Shown here: positions 43,209 through 52,586 of the stretch, piece by piece
Position numbering within the stretch: the first letter of the stretch is position 1
Layout: each line of letters begins with the position of its first letter
Assembly: GCF_904067045.1 (NCBI RefSeq)
Contig: NZ_CAJFDC010000010.1
Span: 404,001 to 468,000, forward strand
Direction: 5' to 3'
Source: Pseudomonas sp. FEN
GTDB taxonomy: Bacteria; Pseudomonadota; Gammaproteobacteria; Pseudomonadales; Pseudomonadaceae
DNA length: 64,000 bases
Program-made: the position numbers and the translations under genes
Notes under the pieces: model-generated
Told to the model about the DNA's origin: nothing
The model's database searches: none
The model's input: the letters and a program-made list of their open reading frames with translations, nothing else

Positions 43209-44027
43209 TCAGTCACAGCGGGCGGTCATGCCGCCATCGACGACGATTTCGGTACCGGTCACGAAACGCGATTCGTCGCTGGCCAGAAACAGCGCCGCGT
43301 TGGCGGTATCCCGGCCATCGCCCATGAAGCCCAGGGGAATTCGTGCCAGGCGGCTGTCGAGCAGCTTGTCGATGTCGCCACCGGTACGTTGCCCGGCCAG
43401 GCGTACTTCCACCATCGGGGTATGCAATTGGCCGGGGACGACGGTGTTCACGCGGATGCCTTTCTTGGCGTATTCGACCGCTGTCACTCGCGATAGCTGA
43501 ATCACCCCGGCCTTGCTGGCGGCATAGGCCACTTGGGCCGAACCGGTCCAGCGAATGCCGGAAGTCGAGGCGGTGTTGATGATCGAGCCACTGCCCTGAG
43601 CTTCCATGATCGGCAGTACATGCTTGCACGTCAGGTAGACGCTCTTGAGGTTCAAGGCGATCTGTGCGTCCCATTTGTCCTCGTCCAGCGCCACGGCACC
43701 GCCGGCTGAAGAGCCACCGACGTTATTGACCAGAATGTCCACCCGCCCGTAGGTCTCCTTGCAGGTGGCAACCATCGCGGCGACGGATTCACTGTTGGTG
43801 ACGTCGCAGGCGAGCGACACGACGTCCCCGCCGATGTCCTTGATGCGGCGGATGGTTTCTTCCATGGCATCGAGGTTCTTGTCGACCGCGAAGATTTTCG
43901 CGCCGGCCTGGGCGAACAGCACCGCCACGGCGCGCCCATTGCCCCAGCCAGGCCCTACGCAGCCGGCGCCAGTGACGATGGCCACTTTGCCTTGCAGGCG
44001 GGTGTTCGAAGTGTTTAGTTCAGTCAT
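43209..44027 (-). CDS. Short-chain dehydrogenase/reductase (glucose-1-dehydrogenase/FabG type)
   Basis: 272-aa SDR. Cofactor region VAIVTGAGCVGPGWGNGRAVA (glycine-rich, with an insertion after the first Gly), NNVGG motif, Ser in SIINTASTSG, YxxxK as YAASKAG, and VTGTEIVVDGGMTA at the end. Oxidises a hydroxyl substrate with NAD(P). It is the fourth gene in the operon and starts ten bases after the CMD gene. Confidence 0.8.
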   Translation of the reverse strand: MTELNTSNTRLQGKVAIVTGAGCVGPGWGNGRAVAVLFAQAGAKIFAVDKNLDAMEETIRRIKDIGGDVVSLACDVTNSESVAAMVATCKETYGRVDILVNNVGGSSAGGAVALDEDKWDAQIALNLKSVYLTCKHVLPIMEAQGSGSIINTASTSGIRWTGSAQVAYAASKAGVIQLSRVTAVEYAKKGIRVNTVVPGQLHTPMVEVRLAGQRTGGDIDKLLDSRLARIPLGFMGDGRDTANAALFLASDESRFVTGTEIVVDGGMTARCD

Positions 44028-44037
44028 GCTTGCATCC

Positions 44038-44616
44038 TCAGGAAAGGTGGGTGGGAAGTTCAGCGGCCACGCCAGCCGGTGGCGGTACCTCGAACACCTT
44101 GATGGTCATGGAAATCAGCGTGTAGTAGCCGGCGATGCCTACCAGGTCGACCACGGCGGTTTCGCCCAGTACGCGGCTGATGTCCTGATACAGCGGGTCG
44201 TCGATCTGGCGTGTGTCATGCAACTGGCGGATGAAGGCGTACACCAGCGCTTCGTCTTCGTGCTCGAAAACCGGCTGCCGGTCATCGCGAATGGCGTCGA
44301 TCACGGCCGGGGACAGACCGGCCTCCAGGGCGAATGGCTTATGCGCGGCCCACTCGTACTCCGCCAGCCAGTGGCGGCCGAGCAGCAGGATGGCCAGCTC
44401 CGACAGGCGTGGCTCCAGGCTACTGTCGTAACGGCAGTAACGACCAAGGCTTTGTGCGCATTGGGCCAGCTCCGGGCGATGCAGCCAGATGGCGAGTGGC
44501 CCGCGCACGCCTTTGCGCGGGCCGCTCGCGATGGCGTCGTAGATAACTCGCTGGGCTTGATTCAGATGGTCGGGGTCTATCGCTTTCAAACGACTCATGG
44601 TCGGCGTCCTGATCAA
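44038..44616 (-). CDS. Carboxymuconolactone decarboxylase-family protein
   Basis: 192-aa CMD/AhpD-like alpha-helical protein. Landmarks LSELAILLLGRHWLAEYEWAAHKPFA (E-x11-E-W-x2-H pattern) and ETAVVDLVGIAGYYTLISM. There is no CxxC pair, so it is a decarboxylase-like member rather than a peroxidase. Genuine CMDs decarboxylate gamma-carboxymuconolactone; others act on related lactone acids. It overlaps the transporter gene upstream by four bases. Confidence 0.78.
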   Translation of the reverse strand: MIRTPTMSRLKAIDPDHLNQAQRVIYDAIASGPRKGVRGPLAIWLHRPELAQCAQSLGRYCRYDSSLEPRLSELAILLLGRHWLAEYEWAAHKPFALEAGLSPAVIDAIRDDRQPVFEHEDEALVYAFIRQLHDTRQIDDPLYQDISRVLGETAVVDLVGIAGYYTLISMTIKVFEVPPPAGVAAELPTHLS

Positions 44617-45938
44617 AGATTCTGGGAGTGTGGCTGGCGATTTGCGCTGGGCGGCTCGCTGGGCTCGGACGGCGCGCGCAGCAGGCTTTTACCGGCACTG
44701 CGCCCCGTCTCGCGTTTGAAAGCCTCGACATCGAAGGCGCCTTCCCAGCGAGCGATGGCGTACACGGCAATGGTGTTGCCGATGATGTTCACCAGGGCGG
44801 TGGCCGTGGCCATCATCCGGTCAATGCCAAACAACAGGCCCAGGCCACCCAAGGGCAGGCTTTGCACCGATTGCAGGGTCGCCGCCAGTTTGATGAAGGC
44901 GCCGCCGGCCACCGTGGTCCCGCCCTTTGAGGTCAGGCTGAGAATCGCCAGCAGGCCGAGCTGTTGCCAGATCGAAAAGGGCGTGTCGGTGGCCTGGGCA
45001 ATGAAGCCGATGGCGACGGCCATGTAGATGGAGGTACCGTCCAGGTTGAAGCTGTAGCCGGCGGGGAGCACAAAACCGACCACCACCTCGTCACAGCCAG
45101 TACGCTTGAGTTTTTCCAGCAGTCTCGGGAAGGCCACTTCACCGGAGGCGGTACCCAGCACCAGCAGTATTTCTTCGCGAATCACTTTCAGGACGGTCCA
45201 GAACGGCAGGCCAATCGACCAACTGATGGTTCCCAGTACACCGAACACGAAGAACAGCGAGGCTGCGTAATAGACGCCAATCAACTTCAGAAGGTAGAGC
45301 AGCGTGGCCCCGCCGTAACTGCCCACCGCCGCGGCCATGGCACCAAAGGCCCCCAGCGGCGCCAGTTTCATGATGAACCCGAGCATCTTGAACAACACGC
45401 TTTGGGCTTCGTCGATCCCCTTGACGATCAACGAGTCAGGCCCGGCGACGCGGTTGATCGCCATCCCGGCCAGCATCGAAATAATCAGCACCTGGATGAT
45501 GTCTCCCTTGGCGAAGGCATCGACCAAGGTGTGCGGGATAAGGCCTAGCAGGTAGTCGATCACCGAAATACTGCCGGCGCTCGCGGTCGCCTTGATGGCT
45601 TCTGCCGATTCGTTGAGGTTGCCAGCATGCAACCCGGCACCGGGCTGAATCAGGTTGACCAAGACCAGGCCGACGACCATGCCCAAGGTACTGATCACTT
45701 CAAAGTACAGCAGCGATTTCATGCCCAGGCGGCCCAGCTTGCGCATGTCCTTGACGTGCGCGAGGCCGTGCACCAGGGTGAAAAACACGATGGGCGCGAG
45801 CATCATCTTCAGCAGAGCGATAAATGCCTGGCCGAGGGGTTTCATGGCGATCGCCCAACTGGGTGCCAGTAGCCCCAGCAACACGGCCGCGACCAGCGCG
45901 ACCAGGACTTGTACATGCAGCTTCTTCAAATGTTTCAT
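44613..45938 (-). CDS. C4-dicarboxylate/cation symporter (DctA family)
   Basis: 441-aa DAACS-family transporter. Motifs: LFLVNLIQPGAG-type start (LVLVNLIQPGAGL), ASGEVAFPRLLEKL, GFVLPAGYSFNLDGTSIYMA and SKGGTTVAGGAFIKLAAT, which carry the dicarboxylate and cation sites. Imports dicarboxylates such as succinate, malate or an aromatic ring-cleavage product. It is the second gene of the operon, after the DUF4286-like gene. It has a Ser/Pro-rich C-terminal tail. Confidence 0.82.
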   Translation of the reverse strand: MKHLKKLHVQVLVALVAAVLLGLLAPSWAIAMKPLGQAFIALLKMMLAPIVFFTLVHGLAHVKDMRKLGRLGMKSLLYFEVISTLGMVVGLVLVNLIQPGAGLHAGNLNESAEAIKATASAGSISVIDYLLGLIPHTLVDAFAKGDIIQVLIISMLAGMAINRVAGPDSLIVKGIDEAQSVLFKMLGFIMKLAPLGAFGAMAAAVGSYGGATLLYLLKLIGVYYAASLFFVFGVLGTISWSIGLPFWTVLKVIREEILLVLGTASGEVAFPRLLEKLKRTGCDEVVVGFVLPAGYSFNLDGTSIYMAVAIGFIAQATDTPFSIWQQLGLLAILSLTSKGGTTVAGGAFIKLAATLQSVQSLPLGGLGLLFGIDRMMATATALVNIIGNTIAVYAIARWEGAFDVEAFKRETGRSAGKSLLRAPSEPSEPPSANRQPHSQNL

Positions 45939-46012
45939 CGGTAATCCTCGCCCTGGTGGGCGTCATTATTTTTGTATGCGGGCACAGGTTGTTCGGATGG
46001 CTCTCCAGGCGA

Positions 46013-46657
46013 TCAGCGGCAGTAGGGGAGGTAGAGATTGAACTGCGTACAACCGACATTGAGTGGTCGCCGCATGGCATCCAGGGCACTTGACGCAATG
46101 CGATAGTCGAAGCTTGCAATCAGAGACAGGCTGCGTCCCCGGTCAACCGGGGGCGCCAGGTTTTCACCCCACTGCAGCGTCAATACGCCAGCTATCGTGT
46201 TGATCTGGGCATCAACGGCGCTGATGAAGCTTTCCATGTCGATGTGGGCGGGCATGTTCCAGCTCATTAACAGGAGGGCGGCGGCCTGGCCAGGGCGACG
46301 CGTTTCGGCGCGGGTCCTGAGTACGATCCGCTGACGACCAACGGTTCTGGGCAAGATGCGACGGCTCCAGGGTGTGGAGCGTGCGCCCGAGACACTCAGG
46401 TACTGCGCAGTGTTCAACACCTCTTCGTTCTCAAGCTCGTAGAGCGCCAGATAGCGTGGCCAGCCTTCGCTACACACCCAGCGCTGGCCGTCGAGAAAAC
46501 CCGGCAGCGCGAGGCGCTGTGGGAAGTGCTCGGTGTCGTACCAGTCGTTGAACTCCTCCTCCTGAGAAGAGGGGGGTTGCATCAGCACAAGCAACAGCGC
46601 GCCGTTCATGATGCGCTTGTCGAGAGTGGGCAGGGCGGCACGACTGAAATCAGGCAT
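46013..46657 (-). CDS. DUF4286/EthD-like dimeric barrel protein
   Basis: 214 aa, two barrel repeats; the first contains EEEFNDWYDTEHFPQRLALPGF (D-W-Y-x3-H-x-P-x-R, DUF4286/EthD signature) and the second starts near residue 120. Proteins of this kind occur at the head of aromatic and lactone-type catabolic operons. It is the first gene of the eight-gene operon divergent from the LysR gene at 46759. It resembles the 36377 gene product in fold and repeat arrangement, but is not a close copy. Confidence 0.6.
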   Translation of the reverse strand: MPDFSRAALPTLDKRIMNGALLLVLMQPPSSQEEEFNDWYDTEHFPQRLALPGFLDGQRWVCSEGWPRYLALYELENEEVLNTAQYLSVSGARSTPWSRRILPRTVGRQRIVLRTRAETRRPGQAAALLLMSWNMPAHIDMESFISAVDAQINTIAGVLTLQWGENLAPPVDRGRSLSLIASFDYRIASSALDAMRRPLNVGCTQFNLYLPYCR

Positions 46658-46693
46658 TTGGAGTTCTTCATTGTTGTTCTCCTATTTGTGTTC

Positions 46694-46750
46694 AGCATAG
46701 AGAACCCTAAAAAACTAGACAAAAACCTTTTATTGATAGCAATCTATGCT
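46694..46750. promoter_or_regulatory. Candidate LysR binding region of the divergent promoter
   Basis: AGCATAGA (46694-46701) and TCTATGCT (46743-46750) form a perfect 8-bp inverted repeat spaced by 41 bases, flanking an AT-rich promoter core. A local ATAG-N4-CTAT is at its right half. The arrangement (recognition and activation sites) suits a LysR regulator between divergent genes. Confidence 0.5.
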
Positions 46751-46758
46751 TTAAAAGC

Positions 46759-47706
46759 ATGGGGTTCAGGGCTGTGGATATTCGAGAGTTGCGCACGTTC
46801 GTTCAGGTGGCACATGCGGGCAGCTTCAGCCGCGCGGCGCGCGATCTGTATATCGCCCAGCCGGCGCTTAGCCGTCAGATCGCCAAGCTTGAAGACCAGC
46901 TCAATGTCACGTTGCTGACCCGTCATGGTCGAGGTGTCGAGTTGACGGCGGCGGGTGCGCGGCTGTTGGAGCGCGCTGAAATGATGCTCCACTACCTGCA
47001 GGAAACCACCGATCACGTGCGTAACAGTGCCCAGGAGGAGCGCGGGCATCTGGCAATCGGCCTTCCCCCGGCGATCGGCGCGGTAATCGGCCCGCAACTG
47101 ATCAGGAGCTTTCGCGAACTGTGGCCCAAGGCTTCGTTGCATGTGCGCGAAGGGCTCAGCAGCTCCTTGCAGGAGTGGGTACTGGATGGGCGGGTGGACC
47201 TGGCGGTGGTCTATAACCAACCGCTGCTTGAGGCCTTTGAAGTGCGCCCGCTGTTCAGCGAGCCGATGGTGGTAGTCGGCCCCGTCGGCGAGCCGGCCCG
47301 TGCGTTTCGTATCCATGATTTTGCGGATCTGCCGTTGATCATGCCAAGCCTGCCGCACAGTAACCGACGCTTGGTCGAACAGGCGGCGGTGCAGAGTGGC
47401 GTCCGGCTTAAGATTGAAGTGGAAGTGGACAGCGTGGATCTGACCAAGCGCCTGGTTCAGGCCGGGCTCGGCTACTCGATCCTGGCCAACGCGGCGGTGC
47501 AGGATGAAATCGCACAGAAAAAACTGGTCGCCCACTCCATCGAGCGCCCCGCCATTCGTTCCACCGTGACCTTGACCACGCTGCGTGAGCGTCGCACCAG
47601 CCGGCTGGCCGCCAGCTGGGAGACGCTGTTGATCACCCACCTGAAGTTTCTGGTGACTCAGGGGGCCTGGAAGGACGCGGCTGTCTGGCTGGCGCCTGAC
47701 GAGTGA
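46759..47706 (+). CDS. LysR-family regulator of the dicarboxylate/lactone operon
   Basis: 315-aa LTTR. N-terminal HTH DIRELRTFVQVAHAGSFSRAA ... QPALSRQIAKLEDQL, effector domain from about residue 90 (HLAIGLPPAIGAVIGPQL) with SLPHSNRRLVEQAAVQSG. A GTG at 46774 gives the conventional beginning MDIRELRTF and is an alternative start. It is divergent from the operon 46657 to 39609 and probably activates it in response to a pathway intermediate. Confidence 0.8.
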   Translation: MGFRAVDIRELRTFVQVAHAGSFSRAARDLYIAQPALSRQIAKLEDQLNVTLLTRHGRGVELTAAGARLLERAEMMLHYLQETTDHVRNSAQEERGHLAIGLPPAIGAVIGPQLIRSFRELWPKASLHVREGLSSSLQEWVLDGRVDLAVVYNQPLLEAFEVRPLFSEPMVVVGPVGEPARAFRIHDFADLPLIMPSLPHSNRRLVEQAAVQSGVRLKIEVEVDSVDLTKRLVQAGLGYSILANAAVQDEIAQKKLVAHSIERPAIRSTVTLTTLRERRTSRLAASWETLLITHLKFLVTQGAWKDAAVWLAPDE

Positions 47707-47751
47707 TCAGGGGTTCTACCTCTATCCTCGACCTTGCCAGTCGCTGATTGC

Positions 47752-48056
47752 TCAGCCTCCTTTCACCTGGCCGGTGGCGGGTGTATCGGCGTACACACGC
47801 TTTGCAAACTCGGCAATGGCATGGGCCATTTCTCGCGGCCGTTCGGGCGCCATGGCGTGTCCGGCTCCCGGTAGAGTCCGGGCCTCGACCCGATCACCCA
47901 GCATCGACTTCAGAGTATTGGGTATAACCACTGCATCATTGCTGCCCTGAAGGTCGAGGATCGGTACGCTGGCGCCCGCCGACCAATACAGGTCGATGGG
48001 GTTGCATCGCGGGCCTGCGCTTTGTGTTCGGCATCATCGGCAAGGAAGATTGAAAG
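47752..48056 (-). pseudogene. C-terminal relic of an alpha/beta hydrolase
   Basis: On the minus strand the frame reads LADDAEHKAQARDATPIDLY, then VPILDLQGSNDAVVIPNTLK and GHAMAPERPREMAHAIAEF up to a TGA at 47752-47754. It is homologous to the C-terminal half of the gene at 39609 (LDLQGEDDAVAPRRF, GHAMAPEQP). The N-terminal half, including the nucleophile elbow, is missing, and an in-frame stop lies near 48057. The two loci flank the eight-gene operon and its regulator. Confidence 0.65.
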
Positions 48057-48183
48057 GCGCTGTCACGCTCCGGGATATGCTCCGTTGGCATGAGTACGTA
48101 TGGCCTAAAGGTCTTGGTCGGGAGCAACGCTGCTGGCATATCCTCGGCCGCGTTGAATCTCAAAAAACAATAACGGAAGACTC

Positions 48184-49479
48184 ATGACAACAATGACCAG
48201 CCCGCAGGACCGCCTGTGCAGCGACGTGGAGTCGAGTGCTTGCCGCAAGGCGGCAATACGCTTGATCCCACTGTTGGCCATCGCTTATTTCGTCAACTAC
48301 CTGGATCGCACCAACATCGGTTTTGCCGCCCTGACGATGAATCAGGATCTGGGCTTGAGCGCCTCTCAATTCGGCTTTGCCGCGGGTGTTTTCTACATCG
48401 GTTACTGCCTGTTCGAAGTCCCCAGCAACCTGGCGCTGTATCGGTTTGGCGCTCGCCGTTGGATGGCACGCATCATGATCACCTGGGGCCTTTGTGCGGC
48501 CGCCACGGCGCTTGCCCAAGGGCCGATCAGCTATGCCGTGATTCGTCTGCTGGCCGGCATCGCGGAGGCCGGCTTCTTTCCCGGTGTGATCTTTTTCCTG
48601 TCGCTGTGGTTCCCCGCGCATTACCGCACCCGGATGATGGCCTGGTTTCTGTTTGCGATTCCCATGTCGTCCGTTTTGGGCGGGCCCCTGTCGGCGGCCA
48701 TGCTGGCAATGGATGGCTGGCTGGGCGTGGCTGGCTGGCAATGGCTTCTGGTGCTGCAAGGCTTGCCGGCTTGTGTCCTGGGTGTGCTGTGCTTGAAGAT
48801 CCTGTCCGACCGCCCCGCTGAGGCTCAATGGCTGACCCCGCAAGAGCGGATTGTGTTGCAGGCAGCGCTCGATGCCGAGCATCAGCAGCGCAGCAGCCTG
48901 AACTTTCGCCAGGCGCTCAAGGACGTGCGCGTCTGGCTACTGGCGGCGATCCTGTTCAGTTACATCATCGGCATATTGGGCATTGGCGTCTGGTTACCGC
49001 AGATCCTGAAAAGTCACGACTTGAGCACGATGCAGATTGGCTTCGTCTCCTCGGTTCCCTATCTGGTGGCCAGCGTCGCCATGTTGCTTTGGGCCAAGGT
49101 GTTGGCACGCAAGCGGCGCTATATCAAACATCTGGCCATCACCTGCGGGGTCGGCGCCGCTGGGTTCCTTTTTTCGGTTATCTACAGTGATTTACTGCCG
49201 GCCTTGATTGGCTTGACTGTCGCCCTGATCGGGCTGAGTTCGGTACGCACCTGTTTTTACAGTATTCCGGCCACTTTCCTGAGCAAGGAGGCAGCCGCTG
49301 GCGGCATTGCCTTCATCAATGCGGTCGGCAGTCTCGGCGGGCTGGTAGGGCCTTATGGTGTCGGCTGGCTCAAGGATGTTACCCATTCATTCACCGCTGG
49401 CCTGTTGGGCATGGCCGGTATGTTGTGTCTGGCCGCTGTGTTGACTTGTATCTTGCGTGTCATCGTCAAAGAGGCCTGA
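48184..49479 (+). CDS. MFS transporter, anion:cation symporter (ACS) family
   Basis: 431-aa major facilitator with 12 helices. Motifs: NYLDRTNIGFAALTMNQDLG in helix 1-2, LFEVPSNLALYRFGARRWMARI (ACS-type), a GIAEAGFFPGVIFFLSLWFP segment and KILSDRPAEAQWL in the central loop. Members transport sugar acids, tartrate, phthalate-like or nicotinate-like organic anions. It has no operon partner and follows a decayed hydrolase, so the substrate is unknown. A terminator follows 39 bases past its stop. Confidence 0.8.
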   Translation: MTTMTSPQDRLCSDVESSACRKAAIRLIPLLAIAYFVNYLDRTNIGFAALTMNQDLGLSASQFGFAAGVFYIGYCLFEVPSNLALYRFGARRWMARIMITWGLCAAATALAQGPISYAVIRLLAGIAEAGFFPGVIFFLSLWFPAHYRTRMMAWFLFAIPMSSVLGGPLSAAMLAMDGWLGVAGWQWLLVLQGLPACVLGVLCLKILSDRPAEAQWLTPQERIVLQAALDAEHQQRSSLNFRQALKDVRVWLLAAILFSYIIGILGIGVWLPQILKSHDLSTMQIGFVSSVPYLVASVAMLLWAKVLARKRRYIKHLAITCGVGAAGFLFSVIYSDLLPALIGLTVALIGLSSVRTCFYSIPATFLSKEAAAGGIAFINAVGSLGGLVGPYGVGWLKDVTHSFTAGLLGMAGMLCLAAVLTCILRVIVKEA

Positions 49480-49517
49480 CGACGAAATGGCGAGTCTCCA
49501 GACCGCCTGACTGCCCC

Positions 49518-49543
49518 ACGATGACAAGTAGGTCATCGTTTTT
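49518..49543 (+). terminator. Rho-independent terminator after the MFS gene
   Basis: ACGATGAC-AAGTAG-GTCATCGT is a perfect 8-bp stem followed by TTTT, 39 bases past the MFS stop and before the chemoreceptor start. Confidence 0.8.
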
Positions 49544-49600
49544 GCTCCGACCGGTCTTTAACGATCTATCACCCCAATGAAAACAAAGAGTGAGCATCCC

Positions 49601-51280
49601 ATGCGCCTAAGTCTGAAGGCCAAAGTTCTGTCCATCGCAGTATTACCGGTTCTACTGTTTGCACTGGTGATCAGTCTGACGACAGTTCTGATGCTCCAAC
49701 AGCAGGCGAAAAAAGAGCTTGAAGAGACTCGGCAACGCCTGCTTGGAGAAGCCCGGTTGACGTTGAAGAATTACGTCGAAGTGGCGCTCACCACGATCAA
49801 ACCTCTATACGACGCTGCCTCCCCAGGCGACCAGGCCGCACGCGCCGAGGTGATTAAACTGCTATCAAGCATCACCTATGGCAAGGACGGTTATTTCTTC
49901 GGTTTCGACTCCGAGACCATTCGCTTGTTCAAGGGCAGCAGCCCGGATGGCGTGGGCCAAAGCTTCAAGGACAACCGCGATTCCAACGGCGTGTACGTCA
50001 ACCGAGAGTTGGTGAGCGCCGCCAAGGCCGGTAGTCATTATGTGCAGTATGACGCGGCACAACCTGGCAGCGATGTCAGGGTAGCGAAATTGGGCTACAG
50101 CGAGTACCTGCCTAAATGGGACATGATTATTGGCTCGTCGATCAATATCGAGGGTATCGACGCTCAGGTGGCGGCGGTGGAAGCCAGGGTGCACCAGCGT
50201 ACTCGGGACGTACTGCTGAGCATTCTGGGGATCGCGCTGCTGCTGTTGGGGGGGATTGCCGTTGTGGGCGTGCTGATGGCCAACGCGATGCTGCGGCCGC
50301 TGAATCTGATGAAAGCCAATCTGGATGACATCGCGGCGGGCGAGGGTGACCTGACCCGTCGCCTGGCGATTACCAGTCAGGATGAGTTGGGTGAGCTGGC
50401 GGGCTCGTTCAACCGCTTTGTCGACAAGATCCACGGCCTGGTTCGCCAGATCGCCGAGATGACGACGCAACTGACCGGGTTGGTCAGCCAGGTGTCCGAT
50501 CAGGCCCATCGTTCGGAACAGGCCATGGAGCGTCAGCGTCACGAGACCGATCAGGTGGCCACCGCCATCAACCAGATGTCCTCGGCGGCGCAGGAGGTGG
50601 CCCGCAGTGCCCAGGGCGCCGCGGTGGCTGCCCAGCAGACCGACGAAGAGGGGCAGGCCGCCAAGCGGGTGGTGGACGGCAGCATCCGGCAGATTCATGC
50701 CTTGGTCAGCGATATCCGCGCCAGCGGCGTCTCACTGGACAGTTTGCAGACGGACGTCTCGTCGATTGTCAGCGTACTGGATGTGATCCGCTCGATCGCC
50801 GAGCAGACCAACCTGTTGGCGCTCAACGCGGCCATCGAAGCCGCCCGGGCCGGTGAGGCCGGCCGTGGTTTCGCGGTGGTGGCCGACGAGGTGCGGGCGC
50901 TGGCTAGCCGAACCCAGCAGAGCACCCAGGAAATCCAGGGGATGATCGACCGTTTGCAGCAGGGTACGCATAAAGCCGTGGAAGCCATGCGACGCTCCAG
51001 CGATGCCGGCGACGGCACGTCGGCCCAGGCCAATGAAGCCGGTGTCTCGTTGGACACCATGGCGCAACTGATCGGCACCATCAATTCGATGAACGCGCAG
51101 ATTGCCAGCGCCGCGGAAGAGCAAACAGCCGTAGCCGAAGAGATCAACCGCAGCGTGCATCAAATCGCCGTGGCGGTGGACAACGTGGCCGATGAGACCC
51201 AATTGGGGGCTCAGACGTCTCGCAGCCTGGCGGACCTCGGGCAGCGGTTGGGCCTGCTGGTGGGGCAGTTCCGGATCTGA
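49601..51280 (+). CDS. Methyl-accepting chemotaxis protein with sCache-type sensor
   Basis: About 559 aa. N-terminal transmembrane helix ([19 protein letters not shown]), then a periplasmic single-Cache_2-type domain (about residues 40-185: [34 protein letters not shown] and [16 protein letters not shown]). A second helix is near residue 208, followed by a HAMP domain ([19 protein letters not shown]) and the signalling hairpin [20 protein letters not shown]. Ligands of sCache chemoreceptors in pseudomonads include C2-C4 carboxylates. The start has AAGAG upstream; an ATG eight codons earlier is possible. Confidence 0.82.
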   Translation: MRLSLKAKVLSIAVLPVLLFALVISLTTVLMLQQQAKKELEETRQRLLGEARLTLKNYVEVALTTIKPLYDAASPGDQAARAEVIKLLSSITYGKDGYFFGFDSETIRLFKGSSPDGVGQSFKDNRDSNGVYVNRELVSAAKAGSHYVQYDAAQPGSDVRVAKLGYSEYLPKWDMIIGSSINIEGIDAQVAAVEARVHQRTRDVLLSILGIALLLLGGIAVVGVLMANAMLRPLNLMKANLDDIAAGEGDLTRRLAITSQDELGELAGSFNRFVDKIHGLVRQIAEMTTQLTGLVSQVSDQAHRSEQAMERQRHETDQVATAINQMSSAAQEVARSAQGAAVAAQQTDEEGQAAKRVVDGSIRQIHALVSDIRASGVSLDSLQTDVSSIVSVLDVIRSIAEQTNLLALNAAIEAARAGEAGRGFAVVADEVRALASRTQQSTQEIQGMIDRLQQGTHKAVEAMRRSSDAGDGTSAQANEAGVSLDTMAQLIGTINSMNAQIASAAEEQTAVAEEINRSVHQIAVAVDNVADETQLGAQTSRSLADLGQRLGLLVGQFRI

Positions 51281-51400
51281 TGCCCGCCTGGCGAAGGCCT
51301 GTCATGTGGTAGGGCCAGAACCTACCGGCGCCGATTTCATGCTGTGCTTCCCGCTCTGGTCCGAGCCATCAAGGCGCTGACGTCTGCGCCGTTGCTTGTG

Positions 51401-52225
51401 TTATTTCATATCTCTGGCCTGCACCCACAGCACTGCGTCTTGTGACAGGGGCTTGCCCTTATGGGTTTTCTGGGTACCGATGTTGAGTGCCGCGATTCCC
51501 CACCAGCCGGCACGGGGCAGGCCGATGGTCACGACGCCCTGCGCGTCCGCGTAGGTGCTGAGCGTTTTGAAAGCAGCTTGAGGTGCCGATACATAGTCTT
51601 GTTGGCCGAAGGCGTTTTTCTCGACATCAACGGAATGGTTGAGGTATTCGATTTCGATCTCGGCGAACGGAACAGGTTTGCCGTCGGCCAGCACCAAGGC
51701 CCGGAATACACCACCTGTCCAGTTTGCATACGGCTTGTTGAGTGGCTGGATCTCCACCGGTAACCCCTGCGGCTCTGCCCAGTCGCCGGGTACTCCGCCC
51801 ACGTTGACGATCAGCTTGGTGAACTGTTGGATGTAGACGTCTTCCCCAGTTTCCAGGTAGGGCTCAGGTTCCAGTATGAAAATATGGTCACCCAGTGAGC
51901 GTACCAACTCCCGTGGAATCGACGCACGATAGGCGGTCGCTCGGTTATCGCGACTCTGCCACTGGACAGGGCGCAAGTATTTGCGCAGATCGAGTCTTTC
52001 CCCACCGTGCGAGCTGACTTGGCTGAACGCGCGAGGCTCATCCATGACCAAGGTCGGACCGCCGGAAAAGGGGTGCGTGAATACTAGCGCGAACTCCAGT
52101 TGTTCCGCGCGCTGCAGCGCCGTTTCATTGATGTAGAGCATTTGAAAGTGGGCTTGTGCCACGCTGGTCAAGCAGGTGAGCGTAGCTGCGGCAAGGGCTT
52201 GGAGTGTTCGTCGTCTGGCCGGCAT
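51401..52225 (-). CDS. DUF4198-family secreted protein
   Basis: 274 aa. Tat- or Sec-type signal with an Arg-rich n-region (MPARRRTLQALAAATLTCLTSVAQA), cleavage probably before HFQML, so the mature protein would begin with His. The mature part is beta-rich (FALVFTHPFSGGPTLVMDEP ... RAYRASIPRELVRSL) as in DUF4198 proteins linked to nickel/cobalt uptake. AAGG about nine bases upstream supports ATG at 52225. It is the last gene of the metal-transport run. Confidence 0.62.
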   Translation of the reverse strand: MPARRRTLQALAAATLTCLTSVAQAHFQMLYINETALQRAEQLEFALVFTHPFSGGPTLVMDEPRAFSQVSSHGGERLDLRKYLRPVQWQSRDNRATAYRASIPRELVRSLGDHIFILEPEPYLETGEDVYIQQFTKLIVNVGGVPGDWAEPQGLPVEIQPLNKPYANWTGGVFRALVLADGKPVPFAEIEIEYLNHSVDVEKNAFGQQDYVSAPQAAFKTLSTYADAQGVVTIGLPRAGWWGIAALNIGTQKTHKGKPLSQDAVLWVQARDMK

Positions 52226-52233
52226 GATCGATT

Positions 52234-52557
52234 TCACCTTGAAATGTCGGAGGACTGGATGGTGCTTTCATGACCCTCTCCGCCGAGGAATATCACGGAG
52301 TAAATCCCCGTTGGGGCCTGGAAGGTATAGGTGTTGTCCTTGCCGACGTCGCCTTCTAGCAAGACCTTGTTGCTCATGTCTCGGACAAGGATTTTTCTGC
52401 CGGCTGCCGAGCTGCCGTCGGTGAAACCGGCCTCGCACTTCACCCAGTCATCGTGCTCGATGTAACAGTCGAATACAGGGCCATGGGCGAACGCCGCCTG
52501 GCAGAAAAAAACGGCGCCCGCCATCAGTATCCCGTGTGCTGAACCTATGGGTTTCAT
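52234..52557 (-). CDS. Small secreted protein with predicted N-terminal histidine
   Basis: About 107 aa. Signal peptide to AAFA, mature start HGPVFDCYIEHDDWVKCEAG, then a compact beta domain (LVRDMSNKVLLEGDVGKDNT and TGIYSVIFLGGEGHES). The His-first start and two Cys suggest metal binding. A longer start at 52590 (overlapping the upstream stop by ATGA) exists, but the signal peptide fits the shorter one. Family not recognised. Confidence 0.55.
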   Translation of the reverse strand: MKPIGSAHGILMAGAVFFCQAAFAHGPVFDCYIEHDDWVKCEAGFTDGSSAAGRKILVRDMSNKVLLEGDVGKDNTYTFQAPTGIYSVIFLGGEGHESTIQSSDISR

Positions 52558-52586
52558 AAGGTCTTGGATCTCCACAGCCGAGGTGA

